Of a stretch of 14,468 nucleotides of DNA, positions 7,588-13,569 are shown piece after piece. Position numbers and translations under genes: made by a program. The DNA is taken from the NCBI GenBank assembly GCA_003023485.1, contig PXSG01000079.1, positions 6,421-20,888 on the forward strand, written 5' to 3'. Position 1 is the stretch's first letter; each line of letters begins with the position of its first letter. The notes beneath the pieces were generated by a model. That model saw only the letters and a program-made list of their open reading frames with translations, was not told where the DNA came from and made no database searches. This DNA is from Halobacteriales archaeon SW_10_68_16. Its GTDB lineage: Archaea > Halobacteriota > Halobacteria > Halobacteriales > Haloarculaceae.

Positions 7588-7725
7588 CTACAGCAGCGTG
7601 AAGATCAGGTACGGAACGACGAACAGCGCGACGAACAGGGCGACGAGGATGATGCCGTAGCCGAGGAGGGTGCCGATACCGGTCAGCCAGGCAGGGTGGT
7701 CGAACTGTTCCGGGAGTGTGGCCAT
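7588..7725 (-). CDS. 45-residue single-pass membrane protein
   Basis: A short gene from ATG 7725 to TAG 7588, read on the minus strand. It begins MATLPEQFDHPAWLTGIGTL and continues into one long hydrophobic segment (about residues 18-44) with a YGIILVALFVALFVVPYLIF core, ending in TLL. It is one tryptophan-containing amphipathic N-terminus plus a single membrane helix. I do not recognise a named family, though similar tiny membrane proteins are common in haloarchaea. The coding case rests on an open frame with ATG and stop, codon-third-position GC, and a sensible membrane topology. It lies between vapB and a small cytoplasmic protein, all on the minus strand. Most gene finders with a 50-residue limit would miss it. 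Confidence 0.65.
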   Translation of the reverse strand: MATLPEQFDHPAWLTGIGTLLGYGIILVALFVALFVVPYLIFTLL

Positions 7726-7784
7726 ATCGGGGCTGTGGTCCCCGCCCTCTTAGTGGTACTGACTCGACCCTCGACTGGCGGTCC

Positions 7785-8072
7785 TCACATCCCCATGTCC
7801 TCGGCGGCCCCGGGGACGGGCAGGTCGTGGGGTGAGACGCCGAGCAGTTCGGCAGCGTGGTCGAGCGCCATGTCGAAGCCGTAGTACCGCTCCAGTTCGT
7901 CGCCGTCCGGGGCGGGCCGGACCTTGAGCATCGCGTACCCCTCGCTGTTCTGGGCGATGGCGGCCGTGCGCCCGTCGGCCTCGAAGGCGAGGACGCGCTC
8001 GGTCTCGGTCTCCTCGTAGGTCGCCGTCACGCCACCCTCGGTGGCCGTCGTGGAAGGCTCGCTGTCGGGCAT
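7785..8072 (-). CDS. Small conserved haloarchaeal protein of unknown function
   Basis: 95 residues from ATG 8072. After a low-complexity Ser/Thr-rich start the sequence forms a compact alpha-beta protein: VTATYEETETERVLAFEADG, AAIAQNSEGYAMLKVRP, ELERYYGFDMALDHAAELLG, then a tail SPHDLPVPGAAEDMGM. No membrane segment or signal peptide is seen. It resembles a short haloarchaeal family that I recall as DUF7111; no biochemical role is known to me. The strong conservation-like core (YYGFDMALDHAAELLGV) suggests a real cytoplasmic protein. It is 60 bp downstream of nothing on its own strand other than the small-protein cluster, and its promoter should lie in 8073-8195. Confidence 0.8.
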   Translation of the reverse strand: MPDSEPSTTATEGGVTATYEETETERVLAFEADGRTAAIAQNSEGYAMLKVRPAPDGDELERYYGFDMALDHAAELLGVSPHDLPVPGAAEDMGM

Positions 8073-8163
8073 CGGGACGGTCTTAGGACTGGGTCACATG
8101 AAGGCTGTCGGTCCCGGCCGAGTGATGGCGCGCGCTGTCGTTCCCGCGAGCGAAGCGAATGGG

Positions 8164-8189
8164 AGGTATAGATTCGACGATGTATACCT
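8164..8189. repeat. Inverted repeat AGGTATA-12 bp-TATACCT in intergenic region
   Basis: AGGTATA (8164-8170) and TATACCT (8183-8189) are perfect inverse copies around a 12-base loop. The element lies 6 bp after the stop of the membrane protein gene at 8196-8543 and about 92 bp upstream of the next start on the same strand (8072). It could be a weak hairpin at a transcript end or a protein-binding site. A T run expected of an archaeal terminator is absent. Confidence 0.45.
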
Positions 8190-8195
8190 ATTCTG

Positions 8196-8543
8196 TCAGG
8201 ACTCCCCGGCCCAGTCGCCGGTGTAGGCCTGGTAGGCCATCCCGAGCACCATCGCGACCGTGACCCCCGCCAGCGCCAGGACCGTCGCCACGTTGCCGAA
8301 AGGCTGGATGCCGGCGGCGATCCCTCCGGCCCCGACAACCGCGAGACCGACCGATCCCACGGCGAGGACCACCCCCGCGCGTCCGACCACTGCCACCGCG
8401 GTCGGCGTCTCGGTCGTCCCGTCGGCCGCCGTTTCGGATTCGTCCTCCCTCGCAGGCCCCTCGGGGATGTGCTCGACCGGCACGCCCGCCGCCCCGCGCC
8501 GGGCAGCGTCGTATCGGTCGTCGTTCCCGTCGCGCTCGGCCAT
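8196..8543 (-). CDS. Predicted membrane protein with two transmembrane helices
   Basis: 115 residues from ATG 8543. The first 48 residues are hydrophilic and acidic ([20 protein letters not shown] and on). Two glycine/valine-rich hydrophobic segments follow: one around residues 50-75 ([20 protein letters not shown]) and one around 83-105 ([21 protein letters not shown]). A short tail, [11 protein letters not shown], ends the protein. No family is recognised. Topology predicts a cytoplasmic N-terminal tail with a helical hairpin. The gene is divergent from pelota, with 82 bp between the two start codons, so both promoters must share that stretch. Confidence 0.75.
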   Translation of the reverse strand: MAERDGNDDRYDAARRGAAGVPVEHIPEGPAREDESETAADGTTETPTAVAVVGRAGVVLAVGSVGLAVVGAGGIAAGIQPFGNVATVLALAGVTVAMVLGMAYQAYTGDWAGES

Positions 8544-8615
8544 ACGCAGGCGAGGGCCTCCCGGTGGAAAAGCCCTGGCAGGCGCGAATCAGCAGTCACT
8601 TGAGGGGCAGGCACC

Positions 8616-8625
8616 GAGGGGAGGC
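8616..8625 (+). promoter_or_regulatory. Purine-rich ribosome binding site before pelota
   Basis: GAGGGGAGGC stands immediately before the ATG at 8626, with GAGG placed about 6 bases upstream. It is complementary to the 3' end of archaeal 16S rRNA, and no AT-rich box lies 26-30 bp upstream. This gene therefore probably has a leadered mRNA, unlike its neighbours. Confidence 0.5.
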
Positions 8626-9693
8626 ATGCGCGTCGTCGACCGCCAGCACCGCGAGGGGGGCCGCGAGCGGGTGACACTCGTTCCCGAGAGCCTGGACGAC
8701 CTCTGGCACCTCTCGCACGTCGTCGAGCCGGGCGACCGGGTGGCGGGCGACACCACCCGGCGCATCCAGCGCGAGGACGACCAGCTCCGGGATACCGGCG
8801 GCGAGCGCGAACACCTCTGGATCGAACTGGCCGTCGAGACCGTCGAGTTCGCCAAGTTCGCCAACCGCCTCCGCGTCGGCGGCGTCATCGAGGAGTGTTC
8901 CCGCGAGGACCAACTGGGCAACCACCACACCATCAACGTCGAGGAACGCGAGGAGATCGAGGTCGAGAAGGTCTGGAAACCCGACCAGCGCGAACGGATC
9001 GAGGAGGCCGTCGCGGCCGCGGACAACCCCGAGGTCGCCATCGCCACCGTCGAGGAGGGCGAGGCACACCTCCACACCGTCGCCCAGTACGGCACCGAGG
9101 AACGCGCCACCATCACGGGCCCGACCGGCAAGGGCGAGTTCGCCCGGCCGCGCGCGGAACTGTTCGCGGAACTGACCGACGTCCTCCGGCGGACCGACGC
9201 CGACGCGGTCATCCTCGCCGGCCCGGGATTCACGAAACGGGACGCGCTCTCGCACATCGAGGAGGAGGCACCGGCCCTGGCCGAGACGGTCACCACCGTC
9301 GACACGGCCAGCGTCGGCGACCGGGGCGTCCACGAGGTGCTCAAGCGCGGGGCCGTCGACGAGGTGCAACGCGAGACCCGCATCGCCGCCGAATCCGAGC
9401 TCATCGACGAACTCACCGAGCGCATCGCCGACGGCGCGAAGGTCGCCTACGGGCCCCAGCAGGTCGCGAAAGCCGCCGACTACGGCGCCGTCGAACACCT
9501 GCTCGTGCTGGACGAACGGCTCCGTGCCGAACGTGGCGGCGAGGGGGAGTGGGACGTCGACGCCGACGAGATCATCGAGACGGTCGAGCAGAAGGGCGGC
9601 GAGGTGACGGCCTTCTCGGGGGAGTTCGATCCCGGCCGACAGCTGGCGAACCTCGGCGGGATCGCCGCGCTGTTGCGCTACCGCCTGGATTGA
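8626..9693 (+). CDS. pelA: Pelota (Dom34), ribosome rescue factor
   Basis: 355 residues from ATG 8626. The frame is open upstream, but the family start [20 protein letters not shown] and the preceding Shine-Dalgarno-like sequence fix it. Pelota binds the A site of stalled ribosomes and, with an EF1A-type GTPase and ABCE1, splits them. The domains are an N-terminal Sm-like domain (about 1-130, [35 protein letters not shown]), a central eRF1_2-type domain (about 135-260) carrying the signature AGPGFTKRD (GPGF at 199-202), and an eRF1_3-type domain to the end ([40 protein letters not shown]). As in all pelota proteins there is no GGQ hydrolysis motif. Length and motifs indicate an intact protein. 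Confidence 0.96.
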   Translation: MRVVDRQHREGGRERVTLVPESLDDLWHLSHVVEPGDRVAGDTTRRIQREDDQLRDTGGEREHLWIELAVETVEFAKFANRLRVGGVIEECSREDQLGNHHTINVEEREEIEVEKVWKPDQRERIEEAVAAADNPEVAIATVEEGEAHLHTVAQYGTEERATITGPTGKGEFARPRAELFAELTDVLRRTDADAVILAGPGFTKRDALSHIEEEAPALAETVTTVDTASVGDRGVHEVLKRGAVDEVQRETRIAAESELIDELTERIADGAKVAYGPQQVAKAADYGAVEHLLVLDERLRAERGGEGEWDVDADEIIETVEQKGGEVTAFSGEFDPGRQLANLGGIAALLRYRLD

Positions 9694-9814
9694 ACGTCGT
9701 CGACACGAGGCTGGCAGTCCCGGCACGCTCGAAGGGCGAATCGGGCGGGGAGCGCCGAAACGGTTTTGTGGAGCGAAGGTGTCTCCAGAGCCGTACGCCG
9801 CGAGTGAACATACC

Positions 9815-10570
9815 ATGTCCGACACTGGTCCCAGTAACGCACGTACAGTTCCACGACGAGCCCTCCTTCGCACGGTGGGTGGCGCCTCGGTCCTCGCGCT
9901 CGCCGGATGTGGGGGTGACGGCGGCGACGGCGGCGGCAACGGTGGTGGCGGCCGCCTCACGATCGCGCAGGCGAAATCCCCCATCGAGTTCGACCCCGTT
10001 ATCCTGAACGACGTGCCCTCCGCGGAGGTGGCAGACCGGATCTTCGAGGCCCCCTACCGGTTCAGCCCGGACCTCGAACTGGTGCCGGTCCTGGCCAGCG
10101 ACCAGCCCGAAATCGAGCGGAGCGGCAAGCGGTGGATCGTCCCGCTGAACGGGGACGCGACCTTCCAGAACGGCGACCCCGTGACCGCCCCGGACGTCGC
10201 CTACTCCTACACCGCACCCCTGGAGGAGGAGACCGAGAACGCCGGCGAGGTCAACATGATCGACTCGGTCGAGGCCGTCGACGAGACGACCGCCCAGTTC
10301 GACCTCAAATTCGAGTTCGGCGCCTTCAAGTGGTACCTCTCGCGCAGCGTCGTCCCCGAGTCGGTCCGCGAGGAGGACAAGGAGGCGTTCAACAAGGAGA
10401 ACCCCGTTGGCTCGGGACCGTTCACGTTCGAAGACTGGAGCGAGGGCAAGTTCGTCGAGATCTCGCGGTACGACGACGACTGGGGCGACCCCCTCCCGAA
10501 CCTCCAGACCGTGGAGTTCACGCCCGTCGAGGAGGGGACGACCCGCATCACGACATTGGAGAGCGGCGAG
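9815..10570 (+). pseudogene. Truncated ABC transporter solute-binding lipoprotein (peptide/nickel type, SBP family 5)
   Basis: From ATG 9815 the protein has a Tat-type lipoprotein signal: twin arginine Arg14-Arg15 in VPRRALLR, a hydrophobic stretch, lipobox LAGC (Cys32), then a Gly/Asp-rich linker. Family 5 sequence follows: AKSPIEFDPVILND, IFEAPYRFSPDLELVPVLA, a segment around NGDATFQNGDPVTAPDVAYS, and NPVGSGPFTFEDW. Similarity ends near LESGE at about residue 252, whereas the family is usually 500-600 residues. Translation in the same frame then continues to 10888 as Pro/Arg/Ser/Thr-rich nonsense of over 100 residues, overlapping the convergent cyclophilin gene. From about 10561 another frame carries sensible coding sequence (next entry). 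I read this as the 5' remnant of a transporter gene after a deletion. No permease or ATPase genes are nearby. A sequencing or assembly join is the alternative. Confidence 0.75.
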
Positions 10571-10839
10571 AGTTCGCCACCACGGACGCCACCGAGGTCC
10601 GCAAGCGGTACTTCGACGGCGCGGTCCCGCGAGGCGAGGCCGGCGGAGTCGTCGCCGACGCCATCGACGCCATCGAACGCGACGACTGGGACGAGGCCGA
10701 GTCACTGCTCGTGGAGGCGTTCGTCGAAGCGAGCGTCTGTGCCCGGGCCGACCCCGCCTACGAGGCCGACACCGAGTACGGCGACGGGCGTCACTTCGTG
10801 GCCTGTCACCTCCAGCGCGAGGACGAGCAGACCTACTGA
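10561..10839 (+). pseudogene. C-terminal remnant of an unidentified haloarchaeal gene
   Basis: In a frame different from the upstream solute-binding protein, about 92 codons up to TGA at 10837-10839 have typical haloarchaeal composition: FATTDATEVRKRYFDGAVPR, GGVVADAIDAIERDDWDEAE, SLLVEAFVEASVCARADPAY, then DGRHFVACHLQREDEQTY. There is no ATG or GTG at the beginning of this stretch; the first in-frame GTG is well inside it. It therefore lacks its own start and looks like the 3' end of a gene whose front was lost. The part that remains is helical with two Cys and two His near the end. I do not recognise the family. It converges with the cyclophilin gene, 10 bp away. Confidence 0.6.
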
Positions 10840-10849
10840 CGCCACGCGG

Positions 10850-11362
10850 TCAGTCGTGAATCTCGACCGCCTCGAGGGTCACGGGTGACCCCGGCTGGTC
10901 GTTGCTGTCGGTCTCGACGCTCCCGATGGCCTCGACGACGTCCATGCCCTCGATTACCTCGCCGAAGACGGCGTGTTTGTCGTCGAGGTGCGGTTGCGCG
11001 TCGAGCGTGATGAAAAACTGCGAGCCGTTGGTGTCGGGACCGCGGTTGGCCATCGAAAGCTTTCCCGGTTCGTCGTGGCGCAACTCGGGGTGGAACTCGT
11101 CGTCGAACGTGTAGCCGGGGCCACCCGCTCCCGTGCCCGTGGGGTCGCCGGTCTGGAGCATGAACCCCTCTATGACGCGGTGAAAGAGCACGTCGTCGTA
11201 CAGCGGGTCCGTCACCGTCTCGCCGGTCTCGGGGTGTTCCCACGCCTGCTCGCCGGTGGCGAGGCCGACGAAGTTCTCGACGGTGTTCGGTGCCCGCTCC
11301 TCGAAGAGGCGGATCTCGATGTCCCCCTCGGAGGTGTGCAGCGTCGCGGTCGGATTTCCCAT
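10850..11362 (-). CDS. Cyclophilin-type peptidyl-prolyl cis-trans isomerase
   Basis: 170 residues from ATG 11362. The open frame extends upstream, but MGNPTATLHTSEGDIEIRLF is the natural start of the family. It catalyses cis-trans isomerisation of Xaa-Pro bonds; no signal peptide is seen, so it acts in the cytoplasm. Conserved residues are Phe60-His61-Arg62 in LFHRVIEGFMLQTGD (catalytic Arg62, Phe67, Gln70), MANRGPDTNGSQFFIT (104-119) and LDDKHAVFGEV (His130). The position of the cyclosporin-contacting Trp is taken by His125 (QPHLDDKH), as often in prokaryotic cyclophilins that bind the drug weakly. A family insertion around 38-52 (EQAWEHPETGETVTDP) is present. The gene's start lies within the frame of the upstream same-strand gene, which overruns into it. 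Confidence 0.94.
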   Translation of the reverse strand: MGNPTATLHTSEGDIEIRLFEERAPNTVENFVGLATGEQAWEHPETGETVTDPLYDDVLFHRVIEGFMLQTGDPTGTGAGGPGYTFDDEFHPELRHDEPGKLSMANRGPDTNGSQFFITLDAQPHLDDKHAVFGEVIEGMDVVEAIGSVETDSNDQPGSPVTLEAVEIHD

Positions 11363-12030
11363 GTGCGGGGGAGGTCGCCGCCGGGGAAAGGTCTGGTGGT
11401 CACCCCGCCGAGGCGAGTTTCCCGGCGACACTCGACCACCCGGCCGACCAGCCACTCCACCTGCAGCCGGAGGGCGTCGGTGTCGCCGACATCGACGTCG
11501 GTTCCCCACCCCAGTGTCAGCACCTCGCGGTAACGGGCGAGGGCGTGTTCCCAGGCCCGGACGGCGTCGTTACGGGTCTCGGCCTCGTGTGCCCGCGCGA
11601 GCGCCGCCTCGGTCCATTCGAGGGGGCGGGACTCCAGTAACGCACGCTGGTCGGCGAGACGCTCGCGCTCGGTCTCGAGGCGGGCCTGCAGGTCGAACCC
11701 CCACTCCTCGATCAGCGACGCCGCGAGTTCCAGGTCTGCGCTGGCGCGGCGGTGTGTCTCGACTGCTGCCGCGAACTGTTCGGTCCGGACGAGCTGTCCG
11801 GCTTCCCGGTGTAACTCGCGGACGCGGTCGAGGCGACCCTCGGCCCGGGTGCGGGCCAGTTCCCGCTCGACCGTCTCGACGCGGTTCTGCAGTGCCACAG
11901 TGACCGCCTCGGGTGCCGCCGTCGTCCGGTCGCGTGCCCGCTCGATCGTCTCCCTGGTCGGCTGGCTCCCGCCGAGGAGCCGGGCGCGGAGGGAGTCCCC
12001 ACCCGGTTCCCCGCGCTCCCCCACCGTCAT
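11212..12030 (-). CDS. Helical protein of unknown function whose frame overruns into the cyclophilin gene
   Basis: From ATG 12030 the frame runs 272 codons, but only the first 209 or so look natural. That part is highly helical with coiled-coil-like, TPR/MIT-like repeats: ERARDRTTAAPEAVTVALQN, ELHREAGQLVRTEQFAAAVE, ADLELAASLIEEWGFDLQAR, AHEAETRNDAVRAWEHALAR, and a last helix VEWLVGRVVECRRETRLGG. No membrane segment, signal peptide or known family is recognised. After LGG the sequence turns Arg/Pro/Ser-rich and reads an alternative frame of the cyclophilin gene for 151 bp. Deleting one C of the run at 11403-11406 would give LGG followed by TGA (11402-11400), 38 bp before the cyclophilin start. 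The overrun is therefore probably a one-base insertion, natural or technical, and the authentic protein about 209 residues. Confidence 0.7.
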   Translation of the reverse strand: MTVGERGEPGGDSLRARLLGGSQPTRETIERARDRTTAAPEAVTVALQNRVETVERELARTRAEGRLDRVRELHREAGQLVRTEQFAAAVETHRRASADLELAASLIEEWGFDLQARLETERERLADQRALLESRPLEWTEAALARAHEAETRNDAVRAWEHALARYREVLTLGWGTDVDVGDTDALRLQVEWLVGRVVECRRETRLGGVTTRPFPGGDLPRTWEIRPRRCTPPRGTSRSASSRSGHRTPSRTSSASPPASRRGNTPRPARR

Positions 12031-12035
12031 GTGTG

Positions 12036-12103
12036 GCTGTTACTCACGGTCCAGCAAAAGTGTTGTGACGCTGTAAAATTACAGCTTCGGTGCTGTTGAA
12101 CAG
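12036..12103. promoter_or_regulatory. Cluster of GCTGTWA half-sites, including two palindromes, in an intergenic region
   Basis: The 107-bp gap between two minus-strand genes holds GCTGTTA (12036-12042) and a perfect inverted repeat GCTGTAA-AA-TTACAGC (12070-12085). It also holds GCTGTTGAACAG (12092-12103), whose core CTGTT-G-AACAG is again palindromic. The elements lie 6 to 73 bp upstream of the start at 12030. On the minus strand AATTTTAC (about 12074-12081) and ACTTTTGC (about 12053-12060) are candidate TATA boxes within the cluster. The spacing suggests binding of a dimeric regulator, but a mobile-element end is also possible. Confidence 0.45.
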
Positions 12104-12137
12104 AAATCAGCGGATGAGGTGAGCGCCTCCCGGCCCG

Positions 12138-12383
12138 TCATCGCCACAGTCCGACGAGCCACCGGGCGATGGCTTCGAGCCGGTCCAGCGAGCGGAGCGC
12201 GACGCCCGCGGCGACGACCAGTCCGACCACGAGCGCGACGGTCCCTGCCAGTGCCGCCAGCCCGGAGGCGTACCCGTAGGTCATGATGGGGAACCCGACC
12301 AGGACCATCAGGACCGAACTCACCGCGAGCGCGAGGACGTTCCTGACCAGTTCGACGGTCCGGCCGTCGGGCGCGTCGCTCAC
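12138..12383 (-). CDS. Small membrane protein downstream of MgtE-type transporter genes
   Basis: 81 residues with a GTG start at 12383 that overlaps the stop of the upstream MgtE-type gene by four bases (GTGA, 12380-12383). This decides the start and points to coupled translation. The N-terminus is short and charged (MSDAPDGRTVELVRNVLALA). Two hydrophobic segments follow: about residues 15-45 (AVSSVLMVLVGFPIMTYGYA) and 43-63 (LAALAGTVALVVGLVVAAGV). A short amphipathic end, RSLDRLEAIARWLVGLWR, closes the protein. I do not recognise the family. Its place in an operon with two transporter-domain genes suggests an accessory membrane subunit, which is inference only. Confidence 0.7.
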   Translation of the reverse strand: MSDAPDGRTVELVRNVLALAVSSVLMVLVGFPIMTYGYASGLAALAGTVALVVGLVVAAGVALRSLDRLEAIARWLVGLWR

Positions 12384-12894
12384 ACGAGCACCCCCACGAC
12401 GACGAAGAGGACGACGACGCCGAGCACGTCACAGACGTTGGTCACCGCGGGGATGACGACGTCGTCGGGGTCGAGTTCCCGGCGGTAGGCGGCGTAGGTG
12501 GCGACGACGGTGACCGCCACCGCCAGCACCGAGAGGGCGAGGCCGCTGACCACGGCGACGGCGACGACCCGGGCCGGCCCGAGCCTGGCGCCGACGGTCG
12601 CCTCCGCGAGCACCCACGCGCCGACGCCGACCAGCGACCGAGGACGTCGTCGTCGACGGCAAACGAGAGGGTCCCCAGGTGGAAGGCCGTCGAGAGACGG
12701 GCCGCGAGGACGCTCCCGAGGTTGCCCGCGGTCCCGATGGTCACCGGGACGAGCACCAAAAGCGACGGCGAGCGCAGGAGCTGGTCCTCGAAACTCCCGA
12801 GGACGAGTCCGCTGCCGATCTCGACGAGCGTCAGGGCCAGCAGGACGGGGAGCATCGCCCGCGTGATGGCGCGGACGGTCCACTCGGTCTGCAT
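12380..12894 (-). pseudogene. MgtE-type divalent cation transporter domain protein, frameshifted
   Basis: From ATG 12894 (three bases upstream is the stop of the first MgtE gene) the protein aligns without gaps to that neighbour: Gly57-Asn58 in VPVTIGTAGNLGS and His72-x-Gly74 fall at the same positions. After Leu85-Gly86 of DDDVLG (codon at 12639-12637) the frame is lost. The frame starting at CTG 12634 instead gives SLVGVGAWVLAEA, RVVAVAVVSGLALSVLAV and LDPDDVVIPAVTNVCDVLG, which again aligns to the neighbour, with LDPDD matching YNPDP. Two bases separate the frames, and 17 residues of the neighbour have no counterpart. This fits a deletion of about 49 bp in the third helix region. The MgtE family (SLC41-like, COG1824 in archaea) moves Mg2+ or related ions. 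As read, no full-length product can be made. Confidence 0.75.
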
Positions 12895-13476
12895 CTAGCC
12901 GACCCCCGCGACCAGCAACACGAGACGCACGGCGAGAAAGAGGAAGGCGACGCCGAAGACATCGCCCGCCGTGGTGACGATCGGCCCGACCAGGGGGTCG
13001 GGGTTGTACCCCCGCCGGAAGCCCGCGAAGACCACCCCGACGACGGTCACCGAGAGGACGATCCCCGACAGCGCCGCCGAGAGGACGGCGATTGCGACGA
13101 GTCGGGAGAGGGGCGCGGGACTCCCGCCCAGCGCCGTGAGCGCGGCGAACCCGACCACGGCCGCGAAGGTGCTCGCAAGCAGGCCGTTCGCGATGGCGGC
13201 CGCGACGGCCCGGTACAGCCGGGGTTCGGCCCCGCTCAGTCGCGGGGAGACCAGCCCCTGGTGGAGGCCGGTCGCGACGCGGGCGCCCAGCGACCCGTAG
13301 ACGTTGCCCCGCGTGGCCAGCAGGGCGGGCACGAGCACGAGCAGGCCCGGAACGGCGCGCAACTCCGCGCGCATCCCGCCGAGGACGATGCCCGCGAGCA
13401 ACCCGCCGAGCGCGCTGGCGGCCAGCGCCGGCGCACCCTCGCGGTAGGCCTCGCGGGCCACCTCGCGGACGGTCAT
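12895..13476 (-). CDS. MgtE-type divalent cation transporter domain protein (single domain)
   Basis: 193 residues from ATG 13476. Another in-frame ATG lies at 13518, but the T-rich box at 13501-13508 lies between and fits a leaderless start at 13476. One MgtE membrane domain is present: hydrophobic helices at about 17-34, 42-55, 90-117, 124-153 and 168-190. Signature segments are LVPALLATRGNVYGSLGARV (Pro50, Gly57-Asn58), LHQG (71-74), GYNPDPLVGPIVTTAGDVFG (Asn158, Pro159, Asp160, Asp172). The acidic residues in the last motif line the cation path in the family. In eukaryotic SLC41 two such domains are fused; here the second is the next gene, whose start abuts this stop (TAG at 12897-12895). 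The two should assemble as a heteromer, so the frameshift in the partner probably matters. It lacks the cytoplasmic CBS and N domains of bacterial MgtE. Confidence 0.87.
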   Translation of the reverse strand: MTVREVAREAYREGAPALAASALGGLLAGIVLGGMRAELRAVPGLLVLVPALLATRGNVYGSLGARVATGLHQGLVSPRLSGAEPRLYRAVAAAIANGLLASTFAAVVGFAALTALGGSPAPLSRLVAIAVLSAALSGIVLSVTVVGVVFAGFRRGYNPDPLVGPIVTTAGDVFGVAFLFLAVRLVLLVAGVG

Positions 13477-13500
13477 CGGCAGTGGAGACGCCCCCCGGGA

Positions 13501-13508
13501 CAAAAAAC
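13501..13508 (-). promoter_or_regulatory. T-rich box upstream of the MgtE-type operon
   Basis: On the minus strand this reads GGTTTTTTG (plus strand CAAAAAACC), the only AT-rich block in the divergent region, 25-32 bp upstream of the ATG at 13476. That spacing fits a TATA-like element for a leaderless transcript of the transporter operon. It also makes the longer start at 13518 unlikely, because the promoter would then be inside the gene. Confidence 0.5.
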
Positions 13509-13569
13509 CCTCAGACATCGGCGCCACGGTTCCGAAACCGACTTGAGCGCGACCGGCCCACTCCCGCCA

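Noticed and set aside
8146..8160. GCGAGCGAAGCGAAT motif as a possible repeat unit or element end
   Set aside because: GAGCGAAGCGA-type words are frequent in haloarchaeal DNA in my experience, and there is only one copy in the window.
13527..13540. Short palindrome CGGTT-CCGA-AACCG between SurE and the transporter operon
   Set aside because: Five-base arms are expected by chance in this composition, and position relative to either promoter is not telling.
12679..13569. Upstream extension of the SurE frame opposite the MgtE-type genes
   Set aside because: The extension is Glu/Arg/Gly-rich and antisense to membrane proteins; SurE clearly begins at 13570.
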